This document shows positions 50,549-59,984 of a DNA stretch of 64,000 nucleotides, piece after piece. The translations under genes and the position numbers were made by a program. The stretch comes from Pseudomonas sp. ANT_J12 (lineage in GTDB: Bacteria > Pseudomonadota > Gammaproteobacteria > Pseudomonadales > Pseudomonadaceae). The stretch spans positions 124,001-188,000 of the forward strand of contig NZ_VOBN01000001.1 of assembly GCF_008370045.1 (NCBI RefSeq), given 5' to 3'. Under the pieces are notes generated by a model. It had not been told where the DNA came from and searched no databases. It saw only the letters and a program-made list of their open reading frames with translations. Within the stretch, counting starts at the first letter, position 1, and every line of letters starts with the position of its first letter.

Positions 50549-50577
50549 AGTATAGACAGTTAGGCTACTAATGACAA
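50549..50577 (-). promoter_or_regulatory. sigma70-type promoter of sdhCDAB
   Basis: On the minus strand TTGTCA (50577-50572), a 17-base spacer, TATACT (50554-50549). The leader would be about 115 bases before GTG 50428. Confidence 0.8.
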
Positions 50578-50691
50578 CGCAATCACCTTCCCCTAATAGC
50601 TCATTGCACAAGTCGGATAAAAGGCGTAAACGGCAGGTAATTTCGAGGAAAAAGTCCGGTTAAAGCCTTCTGGAGCAAGACTTTAGGCAAA

Positions 50692-50719
50692 TTGACATTC
50701 GAATTTATCTCACTATAGT
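50692..50719 (+). promoter_or_regulatory. sigma70-type promoter of gltA
   Basis: TTGACA (50692-50697), a 16-base spacer, TATAGT (50714-50719). A leader of about 50 bases with AGGAGG precedes ATG 50778. It is back to back with the sdh promoter, so one region controls both directions of the TCA block. Confidence 0.85.
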
Positions 50720-50777
50720 GGTGCGGGCCCTGCGTGGGGGGTCTGTCTGATGATTTCAAGCATAAATAGGAGGCCAC

Positions 50778-52067
50778 ATGGCTGACAAAAAAGCGCAGTT
50801 GATCATCGAGGGCGCAGCCCCCGTCGAGCTGCCCATTTTAACCGGCACCGTTGGTCCCGATGTAATTGATGTTCGGGGCCTGACGGCCACGGGCCGTTTC
50901 ACCTTTGACCCTGGCTTCATGTCGACCGCCTCCTGCGAGTCGAAGATCACCTATATCGACGGCGACAACGGCATCCTGCTGCACCGCGGCTACCCGATCG
51001 AACAGCTGGCTGAAAAGTCGGACTACCTGGAAACCTGCTACCTGCTGCTCAACGGCGAACTGCCGACCGCAGAACAGAAGGCCCAGTTCGTCAGCACCGT
51101 GAAGAACCACACCATGGTCCACGAGCAGTTGAAGACCTTCTTCAACGGCTTCCGTCGCGACGCCCACCCAATGGCCGTCATGTGCGGTGTAGTCGGCGCC
51201 CTCTCGGCCTTCTACCACGACTCCCTGGACATCAATAACCCGCAGCATCGCGAAATTTCCGCGATCCGCCTGGTTGCCAAGATGCCGACCCTGGCAGCGA
51301 TGGTTTACAAGTACTCCATGGGCCAACCCATGATGTACCCGCGCAACGACCTGACGTACGCGGAAAACTTCCTGCACATGATGTTCAACACCCCGTGCGA
51401 GATCAAACCGATCAGCCCGGTACTCGCCAAGGCCATGGACCGGATCTTCATCCTCCATGCCGACCACGAGCAGAACGCATCGACTTCGACCGTACGCCTG
51501 GCCGGTTCTTCGGGTGCCAACCCGTTCGCCTGTATTGCCGCCGGTATCGCTGCACTGTGGGGCCCTGCCCACGGCGGCGCGAACGAAGCTGTCCTGACCA
51601 TGCTGGACGAAATTGGCGATGTGTCGAACATCGACAAGTTCATCGCCAAGGCCAAGGACAAGAACGATCCGTTCAAATTGATGGGCTTCGGTCACCGGGT
51701 TTACAAAAACCGCGACCCACGCGCTACCGTCATGAAGCAGACCTGCGACGAAGTACTGAAGGAACTGGGGATCAACAACGATCCGCAACTCGAACTGGCC
51801 ATGCGCCTGGAAGAGATCGCCCTGACCGATCCGTACTTCATCGAGCGCTCGCTGTACCCGAACGTCGACTTCTACTCGGGGATTATCCTCAAGGCGATTG
51901 GCATTCCGACCAGCATGTTTACCGTGATCTTCGCTTTGGCGCGGACCGTGGGCTGGATCTCCCACTGGAAAGAAATGCTCTCCAGCCCGTACAAGATTGG
52001 CCGTCCGCGCCAGTTGTATACCGGCTACGAGTCGCGTGATATCACCAAGCTGGAAGACCGCAAATAA
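50778..52067 (+). CDS. gltA: Citrate synthase
   Basis: A 429-aa type II (NADH-sensitive, hexameric class) citrate synthase that starts the TCA cycle. The first catalytic histidine region is [14 protein letters not shown], the second is [15 protein letters not shown], and the catalytic aspartate lies in the C-terminal [10 protein letters not shown] region. A very strong AGGAGG site precedes the ATG. It is divergent from sdhC and ends in a clear terminator. Confidence 0.99.
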   Translation: MADKKAQLIIEGAAPVELPILTGTVGPDVIDVRGLTATGRFTFDPGFMSTASCESKITYIDGDNGILLHRGYPIEQLAEKSDYLETCYLLLNGELPTAEQKAQFVSTVKNHTMVHEQLKTFFNGFRRDAHPMAVMCGVVGALSAFYHDSLDINNPQHREISAIRLVAKMPTLAAMVYKYSMGQPMMYPRNDLTYAENFLHMMFNTPCEIKPISPVLAKAMDRIFILHADHEQNASTSTVRLAGSSGANPFACIAAGIAALWGPAHGGANEAVLTMLDEIGDVSNIDKFIAKAKDKNDPFKLMGFGHRVYKNRDPRATVMKQTCDEVLKELGINNDPQLELAMRLEEIALTDPYFIERSLYPNVDFYSGIILKAIGIPTSMFTVIFALARTVGWISHWKEMLSSPYKIGRPRQLYTGYESRDITKLEDRK

Positions 52068-52103
52068 GAGTTGTCTTGCGATAACGTCTTTAAGTTGCAC
52101 CGG

Positions 52104-52135
52104 GAACGGCCTCTATTTTTGAGGCCGTTTTTGTT
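52104..52135 (+). terminator. gltA terminator
   Basis: AACGGCCTC pairs with GAGGCCGTT around a T-rich loop, followed by TTTGTTTG. Confidence 0.88.
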
Positions 52136-52372
52136 TGTTTGGGTTGTGTGCATATCCATTCCTTCGGTAACGGCGACTATTGGTTTCGCTCTTACAGCGA
52201 GTCACTTTCGAAAAGCGCGAAAGTAACCAAAGCGCTTTTGCCCCTTTCGTTCGGTGCCTCGCCCAGGCTCGGCATGCCCTCGCTCCGGCCTCCCGAGGGG
52301 GCCTGCATCGCACCGCGAGGCGGCCTGCCGGCCGGCCTGGCTCGGGGGTTGTGCGCGTACGCCAGCTACTGA

Positions 52373-52507
52373 TCGTTCCCACGCTCCGCGTGGGAATGCA
52401 TCCCGTGACGCTTCGCGTCACCATTGCGCAGGACTCAAGACTCGCGTCGACAGCGGAACGCAGAGCGTCCCCGGCGGCATTCCCACGCGGAGCATGGGAA
52501 CGATCAC
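52373..52507. repeat. Long palindromic repeat (GATCGTTCCCACGC family)
   Basis: Starts GATCGTTCCCACGCTCCGCG and ends GGAGCATGGGAACGATC. A 20-25 base insertion in the middle (around ACTCAAGACTCGCGTCG) makes it longer than its siblings. Confidence 0.88.
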
Positions 52508-52519
52508 AGAAACAAATCC

Positions 52520-52545
52520 CTGTAGGAGCGAGGCTTGCCCGCGAA
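52520..52545. repeat. Single REP half
   Basis: TGTAGGAGCGAGGCTTGCCC followed by GCGAAG, a solitary copy. An oppositely oriented copy (CGCGGGCAAGCCTCGCTCCT) lies at about 52881-52905, so the two could be ends of a larger doublet. Confidence 0.75.
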
Positions 52546-52929
52546 GCTTTTGATCTTGTTTTGGCTTTTGATCTTGATCTGCCCCGTCGGAAGGCCGAAC
52601 GCAGGTTCTGCGCAGCGGGCACCGCGGCAGGGATGCCGCGGTAGCCGCCCCCGGCCATGAATGGCCGATGGCGGCGGGCCCACGGAGCAGGACCGGAGTG
52701 AGGGCATGCCGAGCCCAGGCGAGGCACCGTACGTCAGGGGCGAAAGCGTTTTGGTTACTTTGCGCCGGGCCGCGCAGGCTCTTCCAAAGTGACTCGCCGT
52801 AAGGGCGAAACCATAAGTGGCCGTTACCGCAGGAATGGATATGTACACCATCAAAAATCCCGGTCGGCAATGAGGCCGCCTTCGCGGGCAAGCCTCGCTC
52901 CTACAAAAGCACAAAACCAAAACCAAAAA

Positions 52930-52959
52930 AAATGCCCCAATCTCTCGACCAGGGCATTT
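52930..52959 (-). terminator. actP terminator
   Basis: AAATGCCC pairs with GGGCATTT, loop of 14 bases, followed on the minus strand by a run of T. It is about 28 bases after the actP stop. Confidence 0.85.
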
Positions 52960-52986
52960 CCATTCAACGCAGCTTATATAAAAGCC

Positions 52987-54645
52987 TTAGTGCGAAACCG
53001 CCCCACTCGCCCCCAACCCAGTCTGCGAACGAACAAACTGAGGGAAGAACAACGCCCGCTCATTGTCAGCCGCAGTCGACTTGTCAGTGATCGAGAAGAA
53101 CCAGATCCCGATAAACGCAATCGCCATCGAGAACAACGCCGGATACTCGTAAGGGAAGATCGCCTTCTCATGATGCAGAATCTGCACCCAAATGGTCGGC
53201 CCAAGCACCATCAAGCCCACGGCACTGATCAGGCCCAACCAGCCACCAATCATCGCACCGCGCGTGGTCAGTTTCTTCCAGTACATGGAAAGCAACAGCA
53301 CCGGGAAGTTACAGCTCGCCGCGATGGAGAACGCCAGGCCTACCATGAACGCAATGTTCTGGCTTTCGAACAGAATGCCCAAGCCGATCGCCAACACACC
53401 CAGGCAGACGGTGGTGATTTTCGAAACGCGGATCTCATCCTTGTCGTTGGCTTTACCCTTCTTGATCACACTGGCATACAGGTCATGAGACACCGCCGTA
53501 GCACCGGCCAGCGTCAGACCAGCCACTACAGCCAGAATGGTCGCGAACGCGACTGCCGAGATGAAGCCCAGGAAGATACTGCCACCCACCGCGTTAGCCA
53601 GGTGCACCGCCGCCATGTTGTTGCCGCCCAACAGCGCGCCAGCCGCATCTTTAAACGCAGGGTTGGTGCTGACCAGCAAGATCGCGCCGAAGCCGATGAT
53701 GAACGTCAGGATGTAGAAGTAGCCGATGAAGCCGGTTGCATACAACACGCTCTTGCGCGCTTCTTTTGCATCACTCACGGTGAAGAAGCGCATCAGGATG
53801 TGCGGCAGGCCCGCGGTACCGAACATCAGTGCCAGGCCAAGGGAGAACGCCGAGACCGGGTCTTTCACCAAGCCGCCCGGGCTCATGATCGCTTCACCTT
53901 TAGGGTGAACCTTGATCGCCTCGGAAAACAGCTGGCTGAAGTCGAAGTTGACGTGCTTCATCACCATCAGCGCCATGAACGTGGCACCGGACAGCAACAG
54001 CACAGCCTTGATGATCTGCACCCAAGTCGTCGCCAGCATGCCGCCGAACAGCACGTACATGCACATCAGGATACCGACCAGGATCACCGCGACGTAGTAG
54101 TCGAGACCGAACAGCAGCTGGATCAGCTTGCCGGCACCGACCATTTGCGCGATCAGGTAGAACGCCACCACCACCAGCGAACCGCAGGCGGACAGTGTGC
54201 GGATCTGGGTTTGCCCGAGGCGGTAAGACGCCACGTCGGCAAAAGTGTATTTACCCAGGTTACGCAGGCGCTCGGCAATCAGGAACAGGATGATCGGCCA
54301 GCCCACCAGGAAGCCGATCGAGTAGATCAGACCGTCGTAACCGGAGGTAAACACCAGCGCGGAAATCCCCAGGAAGGACGCCGCCGACATGTAGTCACCG
54401 GCAATCGCCAGGCCGTTCTGGAAACCGGTGATCTTGCCGCCGGCCGCGTAGTAGTCGGCCGCCGAGTTGTTGCGCTTGGAGGCCCAGTAGGTGATGCACA
54501 GGGTCAAACCGACAAACGCCACGAACATCAGGATCGCGGACACGTTGAGCGGTTGTTTGTGCACTTCGCCGGTCAGGGCTTCAGACGCCCAGGCGCCTGG
54601 TGCGAAGGCTGCGATGCTCAATAGAGCCATTAGACGCCGGATCAT
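52987..54645 (-). CDS. actP: Cation/acetate symporter
   Basis: A 552-aa SSS-family sodium:solute symporter for acetate and other short monocarboxylates. It shows an N-terminal signal-like segment, about 13-14 hydrophobic segments, and the family sequences [20 protein letters not shown] near residue 70 and [18 protein letters not shown] near residue 275. ATG 54645 overlaps the DUF485 stop as ATGA. A long gap follows. The nearby TCA genes fit acetate use. Confidence 0.96.
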   Translation of the reverse strand: MIRRLMALLSIAAFAPGAWASEALTGEVHKQPLNVSAILMFVAFVGLTLCITYWASKRNNSAADYYAAGGKITGFQNGLAIAGDYMSAASFLGISALVFTSGYDGLIYSIGFLVGWPIILFLIAERLRNLGKYTFADVASYRLGQTQIRTLSACGSLVVVAFYLIAQMVGAGKLIQLLFGLDYYVAVILVGILMCMYVLFGGMLATTWVQIIKAVLLLSGATFMALMVMKHVNFDFSQLFSEAIKVHPKGEAIMSPGGLVKDPVSAFSLGLALMFGTAGLPHILMRFFTVSDAKEARKSVLYATGFIGYFYILTFIIGFGAILLVSTNPAFKDAAGALLGGNNMAAVHLANAVGGSIFLGFISAVAFATILAVVAGLTLAGATAVSHDLYASVIKKGKANDKDEIRVSKITTVCLGVLAIGLGILFESQNIAFMVGLAFSIAASCNFPVLLLSMYWKKLTTRGAMIGGWLGLISAVGLMVLGPTIWVQILHHEKAIFPYEYPALFSMAIAFIGIWFFSITDKSTAADNERALFFPQFVRSQTGLGASGAVSH

Positions 54646-54953
54646 TGCTGAGCCTCCTTGAGAATCGCATTGTTCAGGTCGTCGAATTCGCCATTGGCGC
54701 GTCGTACGTAGATTGCAGTCAGGATAAAGGCCGAGAGAATCAGCCCGACACCAATCGGTATCCCCCAGGTAATCGAAGATTCAGGGCTGATTTTCGCCCC
54801 CAGAATATGCGGCCCGTAAGCAATCAAAAGGATGAATCCGGAGTAAAGCCCAAGCATGATCGCCGATAGAATCCAGGCGAACTTTTCTCGTTTACTAACC
54901 AGCTCCTTGAAGCGCGGGCTGTTTTGAATCGAGAGGTAAATGCTGTCGTTCAT
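54642..54953 (-). CDS. yjcH: DUF485 inner membrane protein (YjcH type)
   Basis: A 103-aa protein with two hydrophobic helices (about residues 24-48 and 62-84), the usual partner of ActP. The start [22 protein letters not shown] is family-like. It overlaps actP by 4 bases, so the two are co-translated. Its role, perhaps in assembly or activity of the symporter, is unproven. Confidence 0.9.
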   Translation of the reverse strand: MNDSIYLSIQNSPRFKELVSKREKFAWILSAIMLGLYSGFILLIAYGPHILGAKISPESSITWGIPIGVGLILSAFILTAIYVRRANGEFDDLNNAILKEAQQ

Positions 54954-55095
54954 TGTTTTTATCCTCGCAGCACAAATTATTGTTAGAACGTAGCCACTTT
55001 ATGCGGCTGCGGGACGGCTTCCAGACGACCTTAGTATTAGAACGACATGACGGTTTCGCCAATTTCTAGAACAAAATAATTAGCCTGCTTTGCAT

Positions 55096-55165
55096 CTGTA
55101 GGAGCAAGGCTTGCCCGCGACGGCGTGCTCGGGATCGCCATCGCGGGCAAGCCTTGCTCCTACAG
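55096..55165. repeat. REP doublet (REPIN-like)
   Basis: CTGTAGGAGCAAGGCTTGCC and its complement form perfect arms of about 25 bases around a 20-base centre. Variant with AGCAAGG instead of AGCGAGG. Confidence 0.92.
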
Positions 55166-55172
55166 GAATGCA

Positions 55173-55205
55173 AAAGGCCCCTTGGCAGTTATGCCAAGGG
55201 GCCTT
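55173..55205 (-). terminator. Terminator of the betaine-binding-protein gene
   Basis: AAGGCCCCTTGGC pairs with GCCAAGGGGCCTT; on the minus strand it starts about 32 bases after the stop at 55237. The T tract after it is short, so it may also rely on the adjacent REP. Confidence 0.8.
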
Positions 55206-55236
55206 GAGAGATGCTGATTAGACGCTTGCGCTCAAA

Positions 55237-56088
55237 TCACTTGGTCCATTCGGCAACGCGTTCCGGGTGTTTGGCCACCCAGTCCTTGGCCGCGGCTTCA
55301 GGTTTTGCACCATCCTGAATCGCCAACATGACTTCGCCAATTTCGTCTTTCGAGGCCCACTGGAAGTTTTTCAGGAACTTGGCCACTTCCGGCGCTTTGG
55401 TTGCCAATTCCTTGCTGCCGATGCTGTTCACGGTTTCAGCCGCGCCATACACGCCTTTCGGGTCGTCGAGGAAGCGCAGTTTCCACTTGGCGAACATCCA
55501 GTGCGGCACCCAACCGGTGACAGCGATGGATTCGTTCTTTTTCTCGGCACGGGTCAGCTCGGCAATCATGCCGGCGCCGGAACTGGCCTTGAGGGTGTAG
55601 TTGGTCAGACCGTAGTCCTTGATCGCCTGATCGGTCTTGAGCATCACGCCCGAACCGGCGTCAATGCCGACGATACGGCCTTTGAAGCTGTCATCGGTTT
55701 TCAGATCGTCGATGCTCTTGGCTTTCACGTACTCCGGCACGATCAGGCCGATTTTTGCATCCTTGAAGTTCGGGCCGTAGTCGACGACCTGATCCTTGTT
55801 CTTGGTCCAGTAGTCGCCGTGGGTCACCGGCAGCCAGGCGGACAGCATGGCGTCGAGTTTGCCGGTGGCCACGCCTTGCCACATGATCCCGGTCGCGACG
55901 GCTTGCAGCTTCACGTCATAGCCGAGTTTCTGCTTGATCACTTCGGCGGCCACGTGAGTGGTCGCAACGCTGTCGGACCAGCCGTCAACGTAACCGATGC
56001 TCAGGGTCTTGCTCTCGGCATTGGCGAATGTGGAGCCAATCGCAAGCACCAGAGCGGCACTCGCGCCTAAAAGTCGTCGCATCTTCAT
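55237..56088 (-). CDS. Glycine betaine-type ABC transporter substrate-binding protein
   Basis: A 283-aa periplasmic protein of the OpuAC/ProX family that binds betaine, choline or related quaternary amines. A signal peptide covers about residues 1-24 (FANA|ES). Aromatic residues expected in the cation cage appear in GYVDGWSDSVATTH, AWLPVTHGDYW and GWVPHWMF. GGAAGTA lies before ATG 56088. No permease or ATPase gene flanks it, so it must deliver to a transporter encoded elsewhere. Pseudomonads use several such orphan binding proteins with one CbcWV core, which would fit. Confidence 0.92.
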   Translation of the reverse strand: MKMRRLLGASAALVLAIGSTFANAESKTLSIGYVDGWSDSVATTHVAAEVIKQKLGYDVKLQAVATGIMWQGVATGKLDAMLSAWLPVTHGDYWTKNKDQVVDYGPNFKDAKIGLIVPEYVKAKSIDDLKTDDSFKGRIVGIDAGSGVMLKTDQAIKDYGLTNYTLKASSGAGMIAELTRAEKKNESIAVTGWVPHWMFAKWKLRFLDDPKGVYGAAETVNSIGSKELATKAPEVAKFLKNFQWASKDEIGEVMLAIQDGAKPEAAAKDWVAKHPERVAEWTK

Positions 56089-56417
56089 CGTTACTTCCCC
56101 GAAAGTGCTGCGCCCGACGGATGCCGAGCGGCGTCAACGTATTGTTATGGTGCACAGCGCCCCCATCACGCCTCACCGCAAAATCGTGAAAACGTCAGCG
56201 GAGTACTGACGCTTCGATAATCAACCTCACGACAACAGCGACCTGTGCTGCCAACGACCTCAAGGCATCGAGAAACGACATCAGAACGCCATTAATCGTG
56301 ATCGCCGCAACCACCCCGCCCGATCCGCCCGAACTTTGCATGTCAAAATCATGCAGGGCACCAAGCCCGGGGCAAATGCAGGTAACATGCGCGGCTTTGC
56401 TCCCAGACGGCCTGACC
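56089..56417. other. Divergent gap between binding protein and GH17 genes
   Basis: About 330 bases that must hold both promoters. I see no strong -35/-10 pair, repeat or terminator to report. The frame of the GH17 gene is open through part of it, but without a plausible start site. Confidence 0.4.
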
Positions 56418-57971
56418 ATGCCCGCGACATCACGCTTTCCTTTTTTCGCTTATGTTTTCGCCTGCCTGCTCGGGCTGTTTGCCCTTGGCGGTTTCTGGTA
56501 CGGCCTCGGCAAACCGGTGATTCTGCCGGACGTGGCCAGCGCCACGCACAAGTTGCAATGCGCCTCCTACACCCCGTTCGACAAGGACCAGTCGCCGTTC
56601 GACCAGCCGTTCAAATTGCGCCCCGAGCGCATGGACGCCGACCTCGCGCTGCTGTCCAAAAGCTTCGAATGCATCCGCACCTATTCCATGACCGGCCTCG
56701 AGGCCCTGCCCGACCTGGCGCGCAAGCACGGGTTGAAGCTGATGATCGGTGCCTGGGTCAACAGCAACCCCGTGGACACGGCCAAGGAAGTCGATCTGCT
56801 GATCGCTTCGGCCAACGCCAACCCGGACGTGGTGACTTCGGTGATCGTCGGCAACGAAGCCCTACTGCGCAAGGAAGTCACCGGCGCGCAATTGGCGAAG
56901 CTGATCAATCAGGTGAAAAGCCAGATCAAGCAGCCGGTCACTTATGCCGACGTCTGGGAGTTCTGGCTCAAGCACCCGGAAATCGCCCCGGCGGTGGATT
57001 TCCTGACCATCCATTTGTTGCCGTACTGGGAAGATGATCCGTCGAACATCGACGCCGCCCTGCAACACGTGGCCGAAGTGCGCCAGGTGTTCGGCAACAA
57101 GTTCGCGCCCAAGGACGTGCTGATCGGCGAAACCGGCTGGCCGAGCGAAGGTCGCCAGCGTGAAACCGCGCTGCCGAGCCGAGTCAACGAAGCCAAGTTC
57201 ATCCGTGGTTTTGTCGCCATGGCCGAGCAACAGGGCTGGCATTACAACCTGATCGAAGCCTTTGACCAGCCGTGGAAGCGCGCCAGCGAAGGCGCGGTGG
57301 GCGGTTACTGGGGCCTGTTTGATGCTGATCGCCAGGACAAGGGCGTGCTGGCCGGTCCGGTATCCAACGTGCCGTACTGGTCACAATGGCTGGCGGTGGG
57401 CGGTGTGATCTTCCTTGGCACCTTGCTGCTGGGCGGTCGGGTCCGCAGCATCCGCGCGGCGTTGGTGCTGCCACTGTTGGCGGCGCTGGCGGCTTGCTCG
57501 ATCGGGGCCTGGGGCGACCTGGCGCGGGTCACCACCCGGTTTGCCAGTGAATGGCTGTGGGTCGGCTTGCTGACGGCATTGAATCTGTTGGTGCTGGCCC
57601 ATGCCGCGCTGACCTTGAGTGCGCGCAACGGTTGGCGTGGATGCGCCTTTAATCTGCTGGAGCGCCGAGCAGGCTGGCTGGTAGCAGCCGCCGGGTTTGC
57701 GGCGGCAGTGATGATGCTGGAGCTGGTGTTCGACCCGCGCTATCGCAGTTTCCCGAGTGTCGCGTTTATCCTGCCGGCGCTGGTGTACCTGTGCCGTCCG
57801 GTGAGCGTGCCGCGTCGGGAGATTGCGCTGCTGACCTTCATCATCGGTGCCGGCATTGCGCCGCAGCTGTTTCGTGAAGGGTTGCAGAACCAGCAGGCCT
57901 GGGGTTGGGCGCTGGTGAGTGTGTTGATGGCGGCGGCGTTGTGGCGGTGTTTGCGGGTTCGCAAGGGCTGA
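56418..57971 (+). CDS. Membrane GH17 beta-glucan hydrolase/transglycosylase
   Basis: A 517-aa protein. An N-terminal membrane anchor (about residues 9-28) is followed by a GH17 catalytic domain with the acid/base E147 in VGNEALL and the nucleophile E238 in LIGETGWPSEG, plus W and Y residues of the glucan cleft. About seven to eight hydrophobic segments fill residues 345-515. Related Pseudomonas GH17 (Glt-type) enzymes are beta-1,3-glucan transglycosylases linked to cyclic or periplasmic glucan synthesis. No glycosyltransferase partner gene is adjacent. ATG 56418 follows a CTGACC sequence with no strong site. Confidence 0.88.
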   Translation: MPATSRFPFFAYVFACLLGLFALGGFWYGLGKPVILPDVASATHKLQCASYTPFDKDQSPFDQPFKLRPERMDADLALLSKSFECIRTYSMTGLEALPDLARKHGLKLMIGAWVNSNPVDTAKEVDLLIASANANPDVVTSVIVGNEALLRKEVTGAQLAKLINQVKSQIKQPVTYADVWEFWLKHPEIAPAVDFLTIHLLPYWEDDPSNIDAALQHVAEVRQVFGNKFAPKDVLIGETGWPSEGRQRETALPSRVNEAKFIRGFVAMAEQQGWHYNLIEAFDQPWKRASEGAVGGYWGLFDADRQDKGVLAGPVSNVPYWSQWLAVGGVIFLGTLLLGGRVRSIRAALVLPLLAALAACSIGAWGDLARVTTRFASEWLWVGLLTALNLLVLAHAALTLSARNGWRGCAFNLLERRAGWLVAAAGFAAAVMMLELVFDPRYRSFPSVAFILPALVYLCRPVSVPRREIALLTFIIGAGIAPQLFREGLQNQQAWGWALVSVLMAAALWRCLRVRKG

Positions 57972-57994
57972 TCTTCGGAGCCTTTGCGGGCCTC

Positions 57995-58083
57995 TTCGCG
58001 GGCAAGCCTCGCTCCTACGGATTTGTGTCGTTCACATCATTTGTGTACGACGCAACCCTGTAGGAGCAAGGCTTGCCCGCGAT
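57995..58083. repeat. REP doublet
   Basis: CTTCGCGGGCAAGCCTCGCT at the left faces TAGGAGCAAGGCTTGCCCGC at the right across about 40 bases. Between convergent genes. Confidence 0.9.
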
Positions 58084-58091
58084 GCGATCTG

Positions 58092-58460
58092 TCAAACGCC
58101 GCGGCTTTCCCGGACCAACCGCAACGCCGCAATCACCACCGCAAACACTGCCAGCGTCGTGTTGTACAACGCCAACGCCGGGAACCCCAGCACCAGCGCC
58201 AACACCGCCAGCCACCACCCTGCCCGACCCGGTACGACAAAACCGATGACCGCCGCGGCGACGGCGCCCCAGCCCAAGACCTTGAAGTGAATCATCAGCC
58301 CCAGGTTCGAGCGGACCTGGCACTCCCAGCGGCTCGCCTCGTCCACGCACAGGCCGACCCATTGCGCGTCCTCCATGAAGCCATAACGCGCGCCATAACT
58401 GGCGGCCAGCCATAAAGGCAGCAAAACAAGCAGCAGAATCACGGGCAGACGGCGGGACAT
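58092..58460 (-). CDS. Small membrane protein, 122 aa
   Basis: A protein with about three to four hydrophobic helices: one N-terminal (LPVILLLVLLPLWLAASYG), then a loop with two cysteines (LCVDEASRWECQVRSNLG), and two at about residues 60-80 and 86-110. I recognise no family with certainty; conserved Pseudomonas membrane proteins of this kind lack known roles. The start ATG 58460 has a GGAG site. The two cysteines lie in the loop between helices, which may be periplasmic. Confidence 0.78.
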   Translation of the reverse strand: MSRRLPVILLLVLLPLWLAASYGARYGFMEDAQWVGLCVDEASRWECQVRSNLGLMIHFKVLGWGAVAAAVIGFVVPGRAGWWLAVLALVLGFPALALYNTTLAVFAVVIAALRLVRESRGV

Positions 58461-58685
58461 GAAGCACTCCAATAGACGAAAACGGCGGCCAGCTTAAGCG
58501 CCCGGCGGCTTTGTGCAAGCCTTAACAACACTTAACTGGGCAGGCAATCACTGCAAAGTGTATCGTCCAGCTACTATTACCCCGAATTTAGGCCTGATTG
58601 GTGCCGATCCATGGCACTTTGGCGCAAACCCCGTGGTCATAGCCTGCGAACCTCAATCGGCACCTTTCCTCTAAGGGATTTAGTC

Positions 58686-59984
58686 ATGCTCCGTTCCTTG
58701 CGCTTCGCCGCCCTGTTTGGCGGCCTTATTTTGAGTGCGTCCGCACTGGCGGTCGACATCGACGCCGCCAGCTATGGCTACCCCTTGACGAACCCGTTCG
58801 AGGCGACCATTGCCACCACTCCACCGGAGTTGCGCCCGGAGTTGCCGGCCAACGAAGACATCAATCAGCAGGACCGTAGCGTCCGTTTGCGCCCGGAGCG
58901 TGAATTCAGCCTGCCGGACAACTTCTGGCCGGTGAAGAAACTCACCTATCGCATCGCCACCCAGGATCACGCCGCGCCGCTGATTTTCCTGATCGCCGGT
59001 ACCGGCGCGCGTTATGACAGCAGCCTCAACGAATACCTGAAGAAGCTTTACTACAAGGCCGGCTACCACGTGGTGCAGCTGTCGTCGCCGACCAGCTTCG
59101 ACTTCATGAGCGCCGCGTCACGCTTCGCCACGCCCGGTATCACCAAGGAAGACGCCGAAGACATGTACCGGGTGATGCAGGCCGTGCGGGCGCAAAACCC
59201 GAAGACGCCCGTCACCGAGTACTACCTGACCGGTTACAGCCTCGGCGCACTGGACGCAGCCTTCGTCGCGCACCTGGACGAAACCCGTCGCAGCTTCAAC
59301 TTCAAGAAAGTCTTGCTGCTCAACCCGCCGGTCAACCTCTACACCTCGATCACCAACCTCGACAAGCTGGTGCAGACCGAGGTCAAGGGCATCAACAACA
59401 GCACCACCTTCTATGAACTGGTGCTGAACAAACTGACCCGCTACTTCCAGCAAAAAGGCTACATCGACCTCAACGATGCCCTGCTCTATGACTTCCAGCA
59501 GTCCAAGCAGCACCTGACCAACGAACAGATGGCGATGCTGATCGGCACCTCGTTCCGGTTCTCGGCGGCCGACATTGCCTTCACCTCCGACCTGATCAAC
59601 CGCCGTGGCCTGATCACGCCGCCGAAGTACCCGATCACCGAAGGCACCAGCCTCACGCCGTTCCTCAAGCGTGCGCTGCAATGCGACTTCGACTGCTACA
59701 TCACCGAGCAGGTTATCCCGATGTGGCGCGCCCGCACCGACGGCGGCAGCCTGCTGCAACTGATCGACCAGGTGAGTTTGTATGCCCTGAAGGATTACCT
59801 GCACGACAGCCCGAAAATCTCCGTCATGCATAACGCCGACGACGTGATCCTCGGCCCTGGCGACCTGGGTTTCCTGCGCCGCACCTTCGGCGATCGCTTG
59901 ACTGTTTACCCATTGGGCGGCCATTGCGGCAACCTTAACTATCGCGTCAACAGCGACGCCATGCTGGAGTTCTTCCGTGGCTAA
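58686..59984 (+). CDS. Exported alpha/beta hydrolase
   Basis: A 432-aa serine hydrolase-like protein. A signal peptide covers about residues 1-22 (SASALAVD). The nucleophile elbow GYSLGA gives S185; a candidate acid lies in MHNADDVILG and the histidine is H413 in PLGGHCGNLNY. The C-terminal 20 residues overlap the next gene, mlaA, by 8 bases. Function is unknown, but the tight pairing with mlaA suggests a role in envelope lipid handling. Confidence 0.85.
   Translation: MLRSLRFAALFGGLILSASALAVDIDAASYGYPLTNPFEATIATTPPELRPELPANEDINQQDRSVRLRPEREFSLPDNFWPVKKLTYRIATQDHAAPLIFLIAGTGARYDSSLNEYLKKLYYKAGYHVVQLSSPTSFDFMSAASRFATPGITKEDAEDMYRVMQAVRAQNPKTPVTEYYLTGYSLGALDAAFVAHLDETRRSFNFKKVLLLNPPVNLYTSITNLDKLVQTEVKGINNSTTFYELVLNKLTRYFQQKGYIDLNDALLYDFQQSKQHLTNEQMAMLIGTSFRFSAADIAFTSDLINRRGLITPPKYPITEGTSLTPFLKRALQCDFDCYITEQVIPMWRARTDGGSLLQLIDQVSLYALKDYLHDSPKISVMHNADDVILGPGDLGFLRRTFGDRLTVYPLGGHCGNLNYRVNSDAMLEFFRG

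Larger units (their letters stand above)
52146..52846. repeat. Composite long inverted repeat between gltA and actP
   Basis: The left arm (about 52146-52290) contains CATATCCATTCC, TAACGGC, GCGAGTCACTTT, AAAGTAACCAAAGCGCTTT and GGCTCGGCATGCCCTC. The right arm (about 52698-52846) contains the same words in reverse complement and the same order, with perhaps 75-80% identity. Between the arms sit a long palindromic repeat (52373-52507) and a REP half. The arm words recur often in Pseudomonas intergenic DNA and are sometimes mis-called as short genes. I see no coding sequence in the 919-base gap. Confidence 0.82.

Noticed and set aside
52180..52644. Short frames in the gltA-actP gap with sequences like FAGKPRSYR or RKGETISGRYRRNGY
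   Set aside because: These are translations of repeat elements, a known source of false genes in Pseudomonas.
52789..54624. Long plus-strand frame opposite actP
   Set aside because: Arg/Gln/His-rich shadow of actP that starts in the repeat arm; no family resemblance.
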